Both the position numbers and the translations under genes were made by a program. A DNA stretch of 64,000 nt from Streptomyces sp. NBC_01198. GTDB lineage: Bacteria; Actinomycetota; Actinomycetes; Streptomycetales; Streptomycetaceae. How positions within the stretch are numbered: position 1 is the stretch's first letter; each line of letters starts with the position of its first letter. Below are positions 57,811-64,000 of this stretch, in pieces. A model generated the notes under the pieces. The model was not told the origin of the DNA. It was given only the letters and a program-made list of their open reading frames with translations, and did no database searches. The stretch is from positions 2,378,001-2,442,000 of the forward strand of contig NZ_CP108568.1 of assembly GCF_036010485.1 (NCBI RefSeq). The letters run 5' to 3'.

Positions 57811-57834
57811 ATTTACTAGGACGTCCAAGTAAAT
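57811..57834 (-). promoter_or_regulatory. near-perfect 24-bp palindrome at the icmA promoter
   Basis: ATTTACT…GGACGTCC…AGTAAAT is symmetric at 22 of 24 positions. It ends 7 nt before the icmA start codon, so it must cover the core promoter (TAGTAAAT could be the -10). It is probably the operator of a dimeric repressor. MarR genes lie at 58269 and 58856, but the regulator is unproven. Confidence 0.6.
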
Positions 57835-57873
57835 GTCGATGCGGCACGGCCCACCATCAGGGTGAGCCGTGAC

Positions 57874-58215
57874 TCAGACCTTGACCGGCTCGGCCGTCTC
57901 CGGCTCGACGATCCTGGGCGTGAGCTCCCGGGTGACCCGGCGCTCCACGAAGAAGGCGGCGGTCGGGATGGTGCCCGCGAGCAGCACCCACACGATGCGG
58001 CCCAGCGGCCACTTCGCCTTGTAGCACACCTCGAAGGCGCAGATCAGATACACCGGGTACAGCCAGCCGTGGGCGGTGCCGACGTAGAGGACGAGGTCGT
58101 CGGCCCCGCCGATGTCCAGCAGGTACTTGCCGATGACCCCGAGGGTGAGCACGACCAGCAGGACGGCCGTCACGTAGGCCATCACGCGGTAGCGGGTCAG
58201 CACGCTTCGTTTCAT
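57874..58215 (-). CDS. DUF3817 membrane protein (first copy)
   Basis: 113-aa protein with three hydrophobic helices (YRVMAYVTAVLLVVLTLGVI, YVGTAHGWLYPVYLICAFEV and WVLLAGTIPTAAFFVERRV). HGWLYPVYL and PTAAFFVERR are the DUF3817 hallmarks. It lies between icmA and a MarR gene on the same strand. The function is unknown. A paralogue is encoded at 62453. Confidence 0.88.
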   Translation of the reverse strand: MKRSVLTRYRVMAYVTAVLLVVLTLGVIGKYLLDIGGADDLVLYVGTAHGWLYPVYLICAFEVCYKAKWPLGRIVWVLLAGTIPTAAFFVERRVTRELTPRIVEPETAEPVKV

Positions 58216-58268
58216 GCGAAGCAGCCTAACCGGTACGTTTCAGGCCCCCGTTTCCGCCCCCTCCGGGG

Positions 58269-58778
58269 CTACTCCCCGTCGAAATCCCCTGCCGCTATCC
58301 GCAGCGGGCGCAGCAGCGCGAAGATCTCGCCGCACTCCTCGGAGTCGTAGACGCCCAGGCCGAAGTCCATCGCCATCAGGTCCCGGGTGGCGGACTCGAC
58401 GATCTCGCGGCCCTTGCCGGTGATCGAGGCCAGGGTGCCGCGGCCGTCGTTGGGGTTGGGGCGCTTGTCGACCAGGCCGGCCGCGACCAGCCGGTCGACG
58501 GTGTTGGTGACCGAGGTCGGGTGCACCATCAGGCGTTCGCCGATCTTGGACATCGGCAGCTCGCCGGCCTTGGAGAAGGTGAGCAGCACCAGCGCCTCGT
58601 AGCGGGCGAAGGTCAGCCCGTACGGCTTGACCACCGCGTCCACCTGGCCGAGCAGGATCTGCTGGGCGCGCATGATCGACGTGATCGCACCCATCGACGG
58701 CACGCCGCCCCAGCGGCGCTCCCACAGCTCGTCGGCGCGGGCGATCGGGTCGAAGGGCAGGCTCAGCGGCTTTGACAC
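58269..58778 (-). CDS. MarR-family transcriptional regulator
   Basis: 169 aa from GTG 58778. The winged helix shows YGLTFARYEALVLLTFSKAG and LPMSKIGERLMVHPTSVTNT followed by VDRLVAAGLVDKRPNPNDGR, the classic MarR wing. It is followed 53 bp downstream by the DUF3817 gene, and icmA lies next. This position makes it a candidate regulator of the icmA palindrome, though that link is inference. Confidence 0.9.
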   Translation of the reverse strand: MSKPLSLPFDPIARADELWERRWGGVPSMGAITSIMRAQQILLGQVDAVVKPYGLTFARYEALVLLTFSKAGELPMSKIGERLMVHPTSVTNTVDRLVAAGLVDKRPNPNDGRGTLASITGKGREIVESATRDLMAMDFGLGVYDSEECGEIFALLRPLRIAAGDFDGE

Positions 58779-58855
58779 GGCCCCGAGCGTACCCGGACCG
58801 GCGGTGCCCGCTGCCGCGGAGGGTGAGCGTCACCCGGGGCGCGGGCGGCGCCCGC

Positions 58856-59338
58856 TCAGCGGGAGCGGGCCTCACGCAGGTGCGCGGCCACCGGCGTGAG
58901 TGCCTGGTGGTAGGAGGCCAGCGCGTCGCCCGGGATCAGGTCGATGAAGTGCTCGCGCACCGAGGCGACATGGCGCGGCGCGACCTGCCGCATCGTCTCC
59001 CAGCCCTGCTCGGTGAGCACCGCGTACAGCCCGCGCCGGTCGGACTCGCAGTTCTCCCGCCGGACGAATCCGGCGGCCTCCATGCGGGTGATCTGGTGCG
59101 AGAGCCGGCTCTTGGACTGCAGCGTCGCCCGCGCCAGGTCGCTCATCCGCATCCGCCGCTCGTCGGCCTCCGAGAGGTTGACGAGGATCTCGTAGTCGTT
59201 GTTGGTCAGCCCGAAAGGCTGAAGGTCGCGCTCCAGCTGGTACATCAGCAGCCGGCTGACATCGAGGTGGATGCGCCAGGCGCGCTGCTCGTCCTCGGTG
59301 AGCCAGGTGGCGGCGCTGTCCGCGGTCTCGGTTGTCAT
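58856..59338 (-). CDS. MarR-family transcriptional regulator (second)
   Basis: 160-aa winged-helix protein. FGLTNNDYEILVNLSEADER is followed by MRMSDLARATLQSKSRLSHQ and ITRMEAAGFVRRENCESDRR, the MarR wing. No ribosome site precedes ATG 59338. TAGAAT (59346-59351 on this strand) is a likely -10 that would start transcription next to the ATG, so the mRNA may be leaderless. It sits between the AIM24 operon and the other MarR gene. The target is unknown. Confidence 0.9.
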   Translation of the reverse strand: MTTETADSAATWLTEDEQRAWRIHLDVSRLLMYQLERDLQPFGLTNNDYEILVNLSEADERRMRMSDLARATLQSKSRLSHQITRMEAAGFVRRENCESDRRGLYAVLTEQGWETMRQVAPRHVASVREHFIDLIPGDALASYHQALTPVAAHLREARSR

Positions 59339-59417
59339 ACCGGGAATTCTACCGTCCGTTGAATGCTGGATGACCGCCAGGGTAGCGGGGCGGTCACGTT
59401 CCGCAGCGGAGAGGCCC

Positions 59418-60137
59418 TCAGCGCCCGCCAGGCACTCCCGGCACGCCGGGACCCGCGGTGCCGGGGACGCCGCCGGTGTCGGTCGCGGCCATCAACTCCT
59501 CGGTGGACTGCAGCAGGACCTGCCCGGCGCCGGTGAACTCGAACTGGTGCTCCTCGCCCGACGCGCCGCCGATACCGGTCAGCGCCCTGATGCCGCCGAG
59601 GACGCCGCGCATGTACGCGTGGTCGTAGTGGTGGCAGGGGCTCGGGCAGTCGGCCCAGCCGACGAGGGCCTGCGGGTCGACCCGGATCGGCGGCTCCACG
59701 AAGTACACCGCGCCGTTTGAGGCGGCGACGAACTTGCCGGTGCCGATCAGGGTGAGGAAGCCCGGGATGATGGACTGCTTGAGCGCCAGGCCCGGTTGGA
59801 AGGCCAGCAGGTTGCCGGAGCGGATGGTGAGGTTGCCGTCGTCGAGGTCGTAGGAGTTGATGTCGTACGCCCGGTCGGCGAGCAGCATCTTGCCGCGGCC
59901 CTGCGCGACGACCCAGGCGGTGGCGTGCAGCGGGGAGTGGAAGTTCGCGGCGACGAGGTGGTCCAGCGGGCCGTGCCCGATGGCGTGGAAGTCGATCTGC
60001 CCGTAGTAGGCGATCATCTTCCCCTTCTGCAGGAACCACTGGCCGTCGAGGTCGACGCTGAAGGCGTACGGGTTGACGTTGTCGTTGGCGGGCAGCGTGT
60101 ACGGGTCGTGGACGACCGGGCCTTCGGGGTGGCTCAC
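59418..60137 (-). CDS. AIM24-family protein, third of three paralogues
   Basis: 239-aa beta-rich protein. DPYTLPANDNVNPYAFSVDL begins the domain, with GKMIAYYGQIDF and TAWVVAQGRGKMLLADRAYD as AIM24 (PF01987-like) repeats. The acidic/Gly C-terminus is variable. ATG 60137 overlaps the previous gene's stop by 4 bp, so translation is coupled. AIM24-type proteins are two-layer beta proteins of unknown biochemical role. Tandem sets of related proteins are common in Streptomyces. Confidence 0.82.
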   Translation of the reverse strand: MSHPEGPVVHDPYTLPANDNVNPYAFSVDLDGQWFLQKGKMIAYYGQIDFHAIGHGPLDHLVAANFHSPLHATAWVVAQGRGKMLLADRAYDINSYDLDDGNLTIRSGNLLAFQPGLALKQSIIPGFLTLIGTGKFVAASNGAVYFVEPPIRVDPQALVGWADCPSPCHHYDHAYMRGVLGGIRALTGIGGASGEEHQFEFTGAGQVLLQSTEELMAATDTGGVPGTAGPGVPGVPGGR

Positions 60138-60784
60138 AGCTTCTCCTCCGAGGCCTGTACGTAGACCGTGCCCTGGCCGCTGAGTTCGAGCTGGAAGGCC
60201 TCACCGGAGCCGCGGCCGACCATCTCGCGCCAGCCGACGGCGGTGGCGAGCTTGTTGCGCAGCTCGCCGCGGTGGGCGACGTAGGCCTGCGGGTCGACGT
60301 GCACGGGCCGGCCCGGGGAGACGGGGAGCTCGAAGACGCCGCCGTGGGCCATCACCGCGACCGAGCCCTTGCCCTGCAAGGTGGTGGTGAACAGGCCCTG
60401 GCCGGTGACCTGGCCGCGGATCACGCCCATCACCCCGCCCTGGGAGCCCATGAACATGGTGCCCTGGGCCAGCGACCCGTCGAAGGCGAGCAGCCGGTCG
60501 GCCTCCACGTAGAGGGTCTCGCCGGTCAGGTCGACGGTGTGGATGTGGTGGCCGCCGTGGCCGAACATCACCAGGCCGTCGCCCTCCACGGTCATCAGCG
60601 GGGTCGCCTCGTTGGCCACCCGGCGGCCGATCATCGACATCACCCCGCCCTGGCCGCCGACGATGCTGGGGGTGAAGGTGACCTCGCCGCGGTAGGCGAG
60701 CATCGCGCCGCGCTGGCTGAACATCCGCAGGCCGGGCACGATCCGGGCCTCCACCAGCTTGGAGTTGACACGGGTGAAGGCCAT
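60134..60784 (-). CDS. AIM24-family protein, second of three paralogues
   Basis: 216-aa protein. FTRVNSKLVEARIVPGLRMF, QRGAMLAYRGEVTFTP and GDGLVMFGHGGHHIHTVDL match the AIM24 fold. GSGEAFQLELSGQGTVYVQA at the C-terminus parallels the segments GSGESFQIHFEGEGLVYVQP of paralogue one and GEEHQFEFTGAGQVLLQS of paralogue three, showing common descent. ATG 60784 abuts the preceding stop codon (TAGATG). Confidence 0.85.
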   Translation of the reverse strand: MAFTRVNSKLVEARIVPGLRMFSQRGAMLAYRGEVTFTPSIVGGQGGVMSMIGRRVANEATPLMTVEGDGLVMFGHGGHHIHTVDLTGETLYVEADRLLAFDGSLAQGTMFMGSQGGVMGVIRGQVTGQGLFTTTLQGKGSVAVMAHGGVFELPVSPGRPVHVDPQAYVAHRGELRNKLATAVGWREMVGRGSGEAFQLELSGQGTVYVQASEEKL

Positions 60785-61423
60785 CTAGATCTGCCCTCCC
60801 ACGGTGATCCGCTCGCTGGGCTGGACGTAGACCAGGCCCTCGCCCTCGAAGTGGATCTGGAAGCTCTCGCCCGACCCCTCCCCGATCAGGGTGCGCAGGC
60901 CGACCGAGGAGCGCAGTTGCTGGCGCAGGCTGCCGGTGTGGGCGACGTAGGCGCCGGGGTCCACCACCAGCGGGGTGCCCGCGGTCACCCGCAGCACGAT
61001 GGCCGGGCCGTCGGACATGATCGCGGCCTGTCCGGTGCCCTCCACGGTGGTGGTGAACAGGCCGTTGCCCTGCGAGGCGCCGCGCAGCCCGGTGAAGGTG
61101 GTGCCGGTCCGCAGCGAGGGCTCGGTGACCAGCAGGTTGCTCGCCTCCACGTGGAGCTTGTCCCCGGCCAGCCCCACCAGGTTGATCTCGGTGGCGCGGT
61201 CGGCGAACCAGCAGGTGCCACGGCCCTTGACCTCCATCACCTCCATCGCCTCGCCGGTTATCCGCCGGGTGACCAGGCCGCGCAGGCCCTCGCCGCCGCC
61301 GGTCATCTTCTTGAACGTCATCTCGCCGTCGTAGGCGACCATGGCGCCCTTCTTGGCCCTGACCGCGTCGCCGGCCAGGTCGACGGCGAGGACCCGGGTG
61401 CTCTGGAGCCGGAAGGTCGCCAC
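60785..61423 (-). CDS. AIM24-family protein, first of three paralogues
   Basis: 212 aa from GTG 61423, three bases after the DUF2127 stop. FRLQSTRVLAVDLAGDAVRA, KKGAMVAYDGEMTFKKMTGG and GRGTCWFADRATEINLVGLA are AIM24 strands. GSGESFQIHFEGEGLVYVQP closes the domain. No signal peptide is seen. Together with the other two paralogues it may form a hetero-oligomeric beta assembly associated with the DUF2127 membrane protein encoded first in the operon. Confidence 0.85.
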   Translation of the reverse strand: MATFRLQSTRVLAVDLAGDAVRAKKGAMVAYDGEMTFKKMTGGGEGLRGLVTRRITGEAMEVMEVKGRGTCWFADRATEINLVGLAGDKLHVEASNLLVTEPSLRTGTTFTGLRGASQGNGLFTTTVEGTGQAAIMSDGPAIVLRVTAGTPLVVDPGAYVAHTGSLRQQLRSSVGLRTLIGEGSGESFQIHFEGEGLVYVQPSERITVGGQI

Positions 61424-61426
61424 GGC

Positions 61427-62242
61427 TCAGCCGCTGTCGGCGGTCGTGCGCGGGCGTACCGGCAGCGGCTCGGGCGGTTCGCCGCTCTCGCCGGCGGCGT
61501 CCCGCACTTCGAGCAGCGAGGCGCTGCGGCGCTCCGCCTCGAAGGCCCGGTGGCCGCCGCGCAGGCCGAACAGCCGCTTGCCGAGCAGGATGTAGAGGAC
61601 GGCGAGCACGTTGAGCGCGAGCGTGCCGATCTTGAAGTAGCTGATCTTCTCGGTGAGCTCGTAGACCTCGAGCGGCAGGAAGGCGGCGGTGGCGACGACC
61701 GTCAGGTACTCGGCCCAGCGCTTGGCCCACCACAGCCCGAAGCCCTCGACGATCTCGATCAGCGCGTAGCCGAGCAGCGCGGAGGCGACCACCTGCAGCG
61801 TGGACTTCTTGTAGTCGAAGGTCTTGCGGATGGTGTCCACGACCGGTGAGTGGTCCAGATCGTAGTGGAAGTGGTCGGCGACCGGGTTGAAGGCGGTGAG
61901 GTCGTCCTCGAACAGCTTGTGCACCGCGTCCTGGGAGTTGCTGAACTTCCACACCGCCCAGGCGGCGATCACGATCAGCAGGCCGCGCAGCACCCGCTCG
62001 ATGGCCAGGAAGCGCAGGATGAACAGGTCGCGCAGCGCCCGGCCGCGCGGCACCAGCGGCGCCTGGTCGGCGGGACCGGTGCCGTGCGGCTCGCCCAGCA
62101 CGAAGTCGCCGCAGCGCAGGCAGCGCCACACCTCGCCGACGGCGGTGCTGGCGTGCAGCCGGCTGCGCAGCCGCAGCTCGTCGGGTGCGTAGGTGATGTG
62201 ACCCTTGCGGGAGCAGTGTCTGCGATCCCAGTCGATGCTCAT
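61427..62242 (-). CDS. DUF2127 membrane protein with N-terminal zinc-ribbon-like motif
   Basis: 271-aa protein, first of the four-gene leftward operon. Cys10, His15, Cys41 and Cys44 (RHCSRKGH and WRCLRCGD) could form a zinc ribbon at the N-terminus. Four hydrophobic helices follow: FLAIERVLRGLLIVIAAWAV, STLQVVASALLGYALIEIVE, YLTVVATAAFLPLEVYEL and ALNVLAVLYILLGKRLF, with LWWAKRWAEYLT between them, a DUF2127 hallmark. The C-terminal tail is polar. The biochemical role is unknown. A Rex-like site lies 120 bp upstream. Confidence 0.85.
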   Translation of the reverse strand: MSIDWDRRHCSRKGHITYAPDELRLRSRLHASTAVGEVWRCLRCGDFVLGEPHGTGPADQAPLVPRGRALRDLFILRFLAIERVLRGLLIVIAAWAVWKFSNSQDAVHKLFEDDLTAFNPVADHFHYDLDHSPVVDTIRKTFDYKKSTLQVVASALLGYALIEIVEGFGLWWAKRWAEYLTVVATAAFLPLEVYELTEKISYFKIGTLALNVLAVLYILLGKRLFGLRGGHRAFEAERRSASLLEVRDAAGESGEPPEPLPVRPRTTADSG

Positions 62243-62363
62243 CGTGTCCCGGTCCCCGTCGCGTGCGTACAGATGTCGTGGACATGGACGCTAGCGCCCG
62301 CCACGCGGTTTCCTACCCCCGGGGCCGGTCATCGATTCCCGGCGGTGATAATGGAACGATCCT

Positions 62364-62379
62364 TGTGATCACGTTCACA
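62364..62379. promoter_or_regulatory. Rex-like redox operator between divergent operons
   Basis: TGTGATCACGTTCACA agrees at 14 of 16 bases with the Streptomyces Rex consensus TGTGAACGCGTTCACA as I recall it. CTTGTG-N8-CACAAG (62362-62381) extends the symmetry. It lies 122 bp upstream of the DUF2127-AIM24 operon and 74 bp upstream of the DUF3817 gene. Rex senses the NADH/NAD+ ratio. Confidence 0.5.
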
Positions 62380-62452
62380 AGAGATCGTGCTCGCAGGATC
62401 CGGGCAGTCCGCTTGTCCGCTTTCCTCCCACCGTCCCGACAGTGAGGTTCCC

Positions 62453-62797
62453 GTGGATCTGAAGACCGCCGGCGCTCTGCGCAGGCTGCGCCTGATCTCT
62501 GCCGTGGAGGCGGTCTCGTTCCTGCTTCTGCTGGTCTGCTCGGTGCTCAAGCGCACCACCGACTTCGACGCGGTGCCGGTGATGGGCATGGTGCACGGCG
62601 TGCTGTTCATCGGCTACGTCGTCCTGTGGGCGCTGGCCTGGAACCAGACCCGCTGGGGCGTGCTGCGGGCGGCGTGGCTGCTCGTGCTGTCGGTGCTGCC
62701 CACCGGCGGCTTCTTCGCCGAGCGCACGCTGGCCCGCGAGTGCGAGGACGTGGTCGTCGCCGCCCGCGCGGAGGCCCAGCAGGCGGTCGGCGCATGA
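62453..62797 (+). CDS. DUF3817 membrane protein (second copy)
   Basis: 114 aa from GTG 62453 (GAGG upstream). Three helices ([40 protein letters not shown] and [20 protein letters not shown]) carry the DUF3817 motifs [11 protein letters not shown] and [11 protein letters not shown]. It is paralogous to the protein at 57874. The stop overlaps the next start (ATGA). Confidence 0.88.
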   Translation: MDLKTAGALRRLRLISAVEAVSFLLLLVCSVLKRTTDFDAVPVMGMVHGVLFIGYVVLWALAWNQTRWGVLRAAWLLVLSVLPTGGFFAERTLARECEDVVVAARAEAQQAVGA

Positions 62798-63087
62798 TCG
62801 TCGCCTTCTCGATCACCCCGCTGGGCGTCGGCGAGGAGGTCGGCGAATACGTCGCGGACGCGGTGCGGGTGGTGCGCGAGTCGGGGCTGCCGAACCGTAC
62901 GGACGCGATGTTCACCTCCGTCGAGGGCGACTGGGACGAGGTGATGGACGTGGTGAAGCGGGCGGTCGCCGCGGTCGAGGAGCGGGCGCCGCGGGTGTCG
63001 CTGGTCCTCAAGGCGGATCTGCGGCCCGGCGTCACGGCCGGCCTGGACTCCAAGGTCGCCACGGTGGAGCGTTATCTGGCCGGATGA
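62794..63087 (+). CDS. MTH1187/YkoF-type thiamine-binding domain protein
   Basis: 97-aa protein. [20 protein letters not shown], then [20 protein letters not shown] and [12 protein letters not shown] match the DUF77/MTH1187 family, ferredoxin-like tetramers that bind thiamine-like ligands in some members. It is coupled to the DUF3817 gene by a 4-bp overlap. No TPP riboswitch is seen upstream. Confidence 0.88.
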   Translation: MIVAFSITPLGVGEEVGEYVADAVRVVRESGLPNRTDAMFTSVEGDWDEVMDVVKRAVAAVEERAPRVSLVLKADLRPGVTAGLDSKVATVERYLAG

Positions 63088-63225
63088 GGTCCGTTTCCGG
63101 ACATCTTCCCGTAGCACATCGGTCACGGTTCCGTCACGCGCGAACCGGGCGGGGACTACAAGCGGACTACGGTGATCCACTCGCCGCGGGCGGGCGGGAG
63201 GTGCCGGAGACGGGCTGGGCACGGT

Positions 63226-64000
63226 CTAGAGCGGCCCGCCGGTGGCGAGGGCGATGCCCAGCGCGGTGCGCTCGTAGAGCACCTGGTGCCCGTAGCGGCG
63301 CGAGGTCAGCAGGCCCGCGTCGCGCAGCACCGCGAGATGGGCAGACACCGACGACATCGCCATCACGTGCCGGTGCGCGAGCGCGGTGGTGGTGCTGGGG
63401 GCGTCGAGCCCGCTGAGGATCGCCGCCCGGTTGGCGCCGAGCAGCCGTACGAGAGTGGTGGACGCGGTCGGTCCGCCCGGTGCCCACAGGCCGCCGATGC
63501 CGCGCGCCGGGTAGATCACCAGCGGCTGCCAGGGCGGGTCGAAGGCGCTGCCCGCCTCGGGCCAGAAGAAGACGCTGGGCACGAGCACCAGGCCGCGCCC
63601 GCCCGGCTCGGGCAGCGGACCCATCGCTCCCGCGGTGGTCAGCGCACCCTCCGACCAGTGCAGTTTCGGGTGCAGCCCGGTGAAGAGCCGCTGCATTCCG
63701 CCGTCCGCGAGCCGCCTGGCGTGGTAGGCGACGTCGGCTTCGAGCACCGCCCGCAGCCGCGGCCAGTGCGGGGCGAGCAGCGCCGCCCACACGTGTTCGT
63801 ACAGCCCCGCCACCTGCTTCACGGTCGCCGCCGGATCGGCCAGCATCGCCCGGCCCCTGCGGGTCTCGGCGGCGCCCGGGGTCTGGGCCAGCGCGGTGGC
63901 GATCTGCCGCCTGGCCACGTCGGGACGGGTGGCCCTGACGACGTCCAGTTCCTCGTCGAGACCGGCGAGCGGCACGTCCGGTATGGGTTGCAGGAAGTCC
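63226..64000 (-). CDS. ArsR-like winged-helix regulator (N-terminus cut by window edge)
   Basis: The frame is open from the stop at 63226 to the window edge (258 codons), with DFLQPIPDVPLAGLDEEL at the edge, so the true start lies outside. A middle domain (KQVAGLYEHVWAALLAPHWP, LFWPEAG-like strands) precedes a C-terminal helix-turn-helix: HVMAMSSVSAHLAVLRDAGL followed by TSRRYGHQVLYERT, the ArsR-type wing. The DNA-binding domain at the C-terminus is typical of the Streptomyces subgroup annotated as DUF5937/ArsR family. The signal is unknown. Confidence 0.85.
   Translation of the reverse strand, partial: DFLQPIPDVPLAGLDEELDVVRATRPDVARRQIATALAQTPGAAETRRGRAMLADPAATVKQVAGLYEHVWAALLAPHWPRLRAVLEADVAYHARRLADGGMQRLFTGLHPKLHWSEGALTTAGAMGPLPEPGGRGLVLVPSVFFWPEAGSAFDPPWQPLVIYPARGIGGLWAPGGPTASTTLVRLLGANRAAILSGLDAPSTTTALAHRHVMAMSSVSAHLAVLRDAGLLTSRRYGHQVLYERTALGIALATGGPL

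Noticed and set aside
62626..62793. Upstream extension of the thiamine-binding protein inside the DUF3817 gene
   Set aside because: Family length begins at ATG 62794, which overlaps the previous stop as ATGA.

Overview
The window is a high-GC actinobacterial chromosome segment, almost certainly from a Streptomycetaceae member. The signs are pervasive G/C third positions, many GTG/TTG starts, GGAGG-type ribosome sites, ATGA-type gene overlaps, and family-typical genes (RsbW-like ATPases, DUF397, XRE/TPR regulator, GlgE pathway, AIM24 proteins, IcmA). From memory, the order glgP–glgE–treS–mak–glgB … pfkA … pta–ackA–pyk … thioredoxin-like … icmA follows the S. coelicolor core around SCO5415–SCO5444; an alignment would be needed to confirm this. 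I see no tRNA, rRNA, CRISPR array, prophage, transposase or origin.

Layout. 1–2.2 kb: a drug exporter (truncated by the window edge) divergent from its TetR repressor, with a three-half-site operator between them. 2.4–9.1 kb: a large secreted nuclease, an RsbW-like ATPase, an XRE/TPR regulator, and a secreted GH16–CBM32 glucanase behind two LacI-type operators. 9.2–15.6 kb: oxidoreductase plus GtrA protein, a second RsbW-like ATPase with unusual 11-bp repeats upstream, enoyl-CoA hydratase, and two tandem paralogous L,D-transpeptidases. 15.8–24.2 kb: GlgX debranching enzyme, an MFS exporter whose start overlaps a DasR-like site, an SDR, and a two-gene heterodimeric ABC exporter. 24.2–26.8 kb: a tightly overlapping four-gene operon of type VII secretion (WXG/SseB-like) character. 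27.2–31.5 kb: secreted M4 metalloprotease, cold-shock protein and DEAD-box helicase.

31.5–43.1 kb is a complete alpha-glucan module: GlgP opposed to glgE-treS, then mak-glgB. TreS makes maltose from trehalose, Mak phosphorylates it, GlgE polymerises maltosyl units, GlgB branches, and GlgP/GlgX degrade. 43.1–50.6 kb holds central metabolism: PfkA, D-lactate dehydrogenase, Pta-AckA and pyruvate kinase. 50.6–53.2 kb is a three-gene envelope operon (DUF6230, DUF6114, and a secreted protein with a low-complexity helical segment). 53.9–64 kb holds a cysteine-less thioredoxin/TPR protein, TetR, DUF397, IcmA behind a near-perfect palindrome, two DUF3817 proteins, two MarR regulators, a DUF2127–AIM24×3 operon divergent from DUF3817–thiamine-binding protein across a Rex-like site, and a truncated ArsR-type regulator.

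Most notable findings: a 130-bp palindrome-ended repeat lying inside the glgB reading frame, with half copies at 5.05 and 7.35 kb; three exact 11-bp-period repeats enclosed by a 10-bp inverted repeat at 11.75 kb; Rex-like, DasR-like and LacI-like operators; and the type VII-like operon, which is the best candidate for an undescribed system. Coordinates, palindromes and residue numbers were read by eye. Functional names rest on family recognition without database searches.
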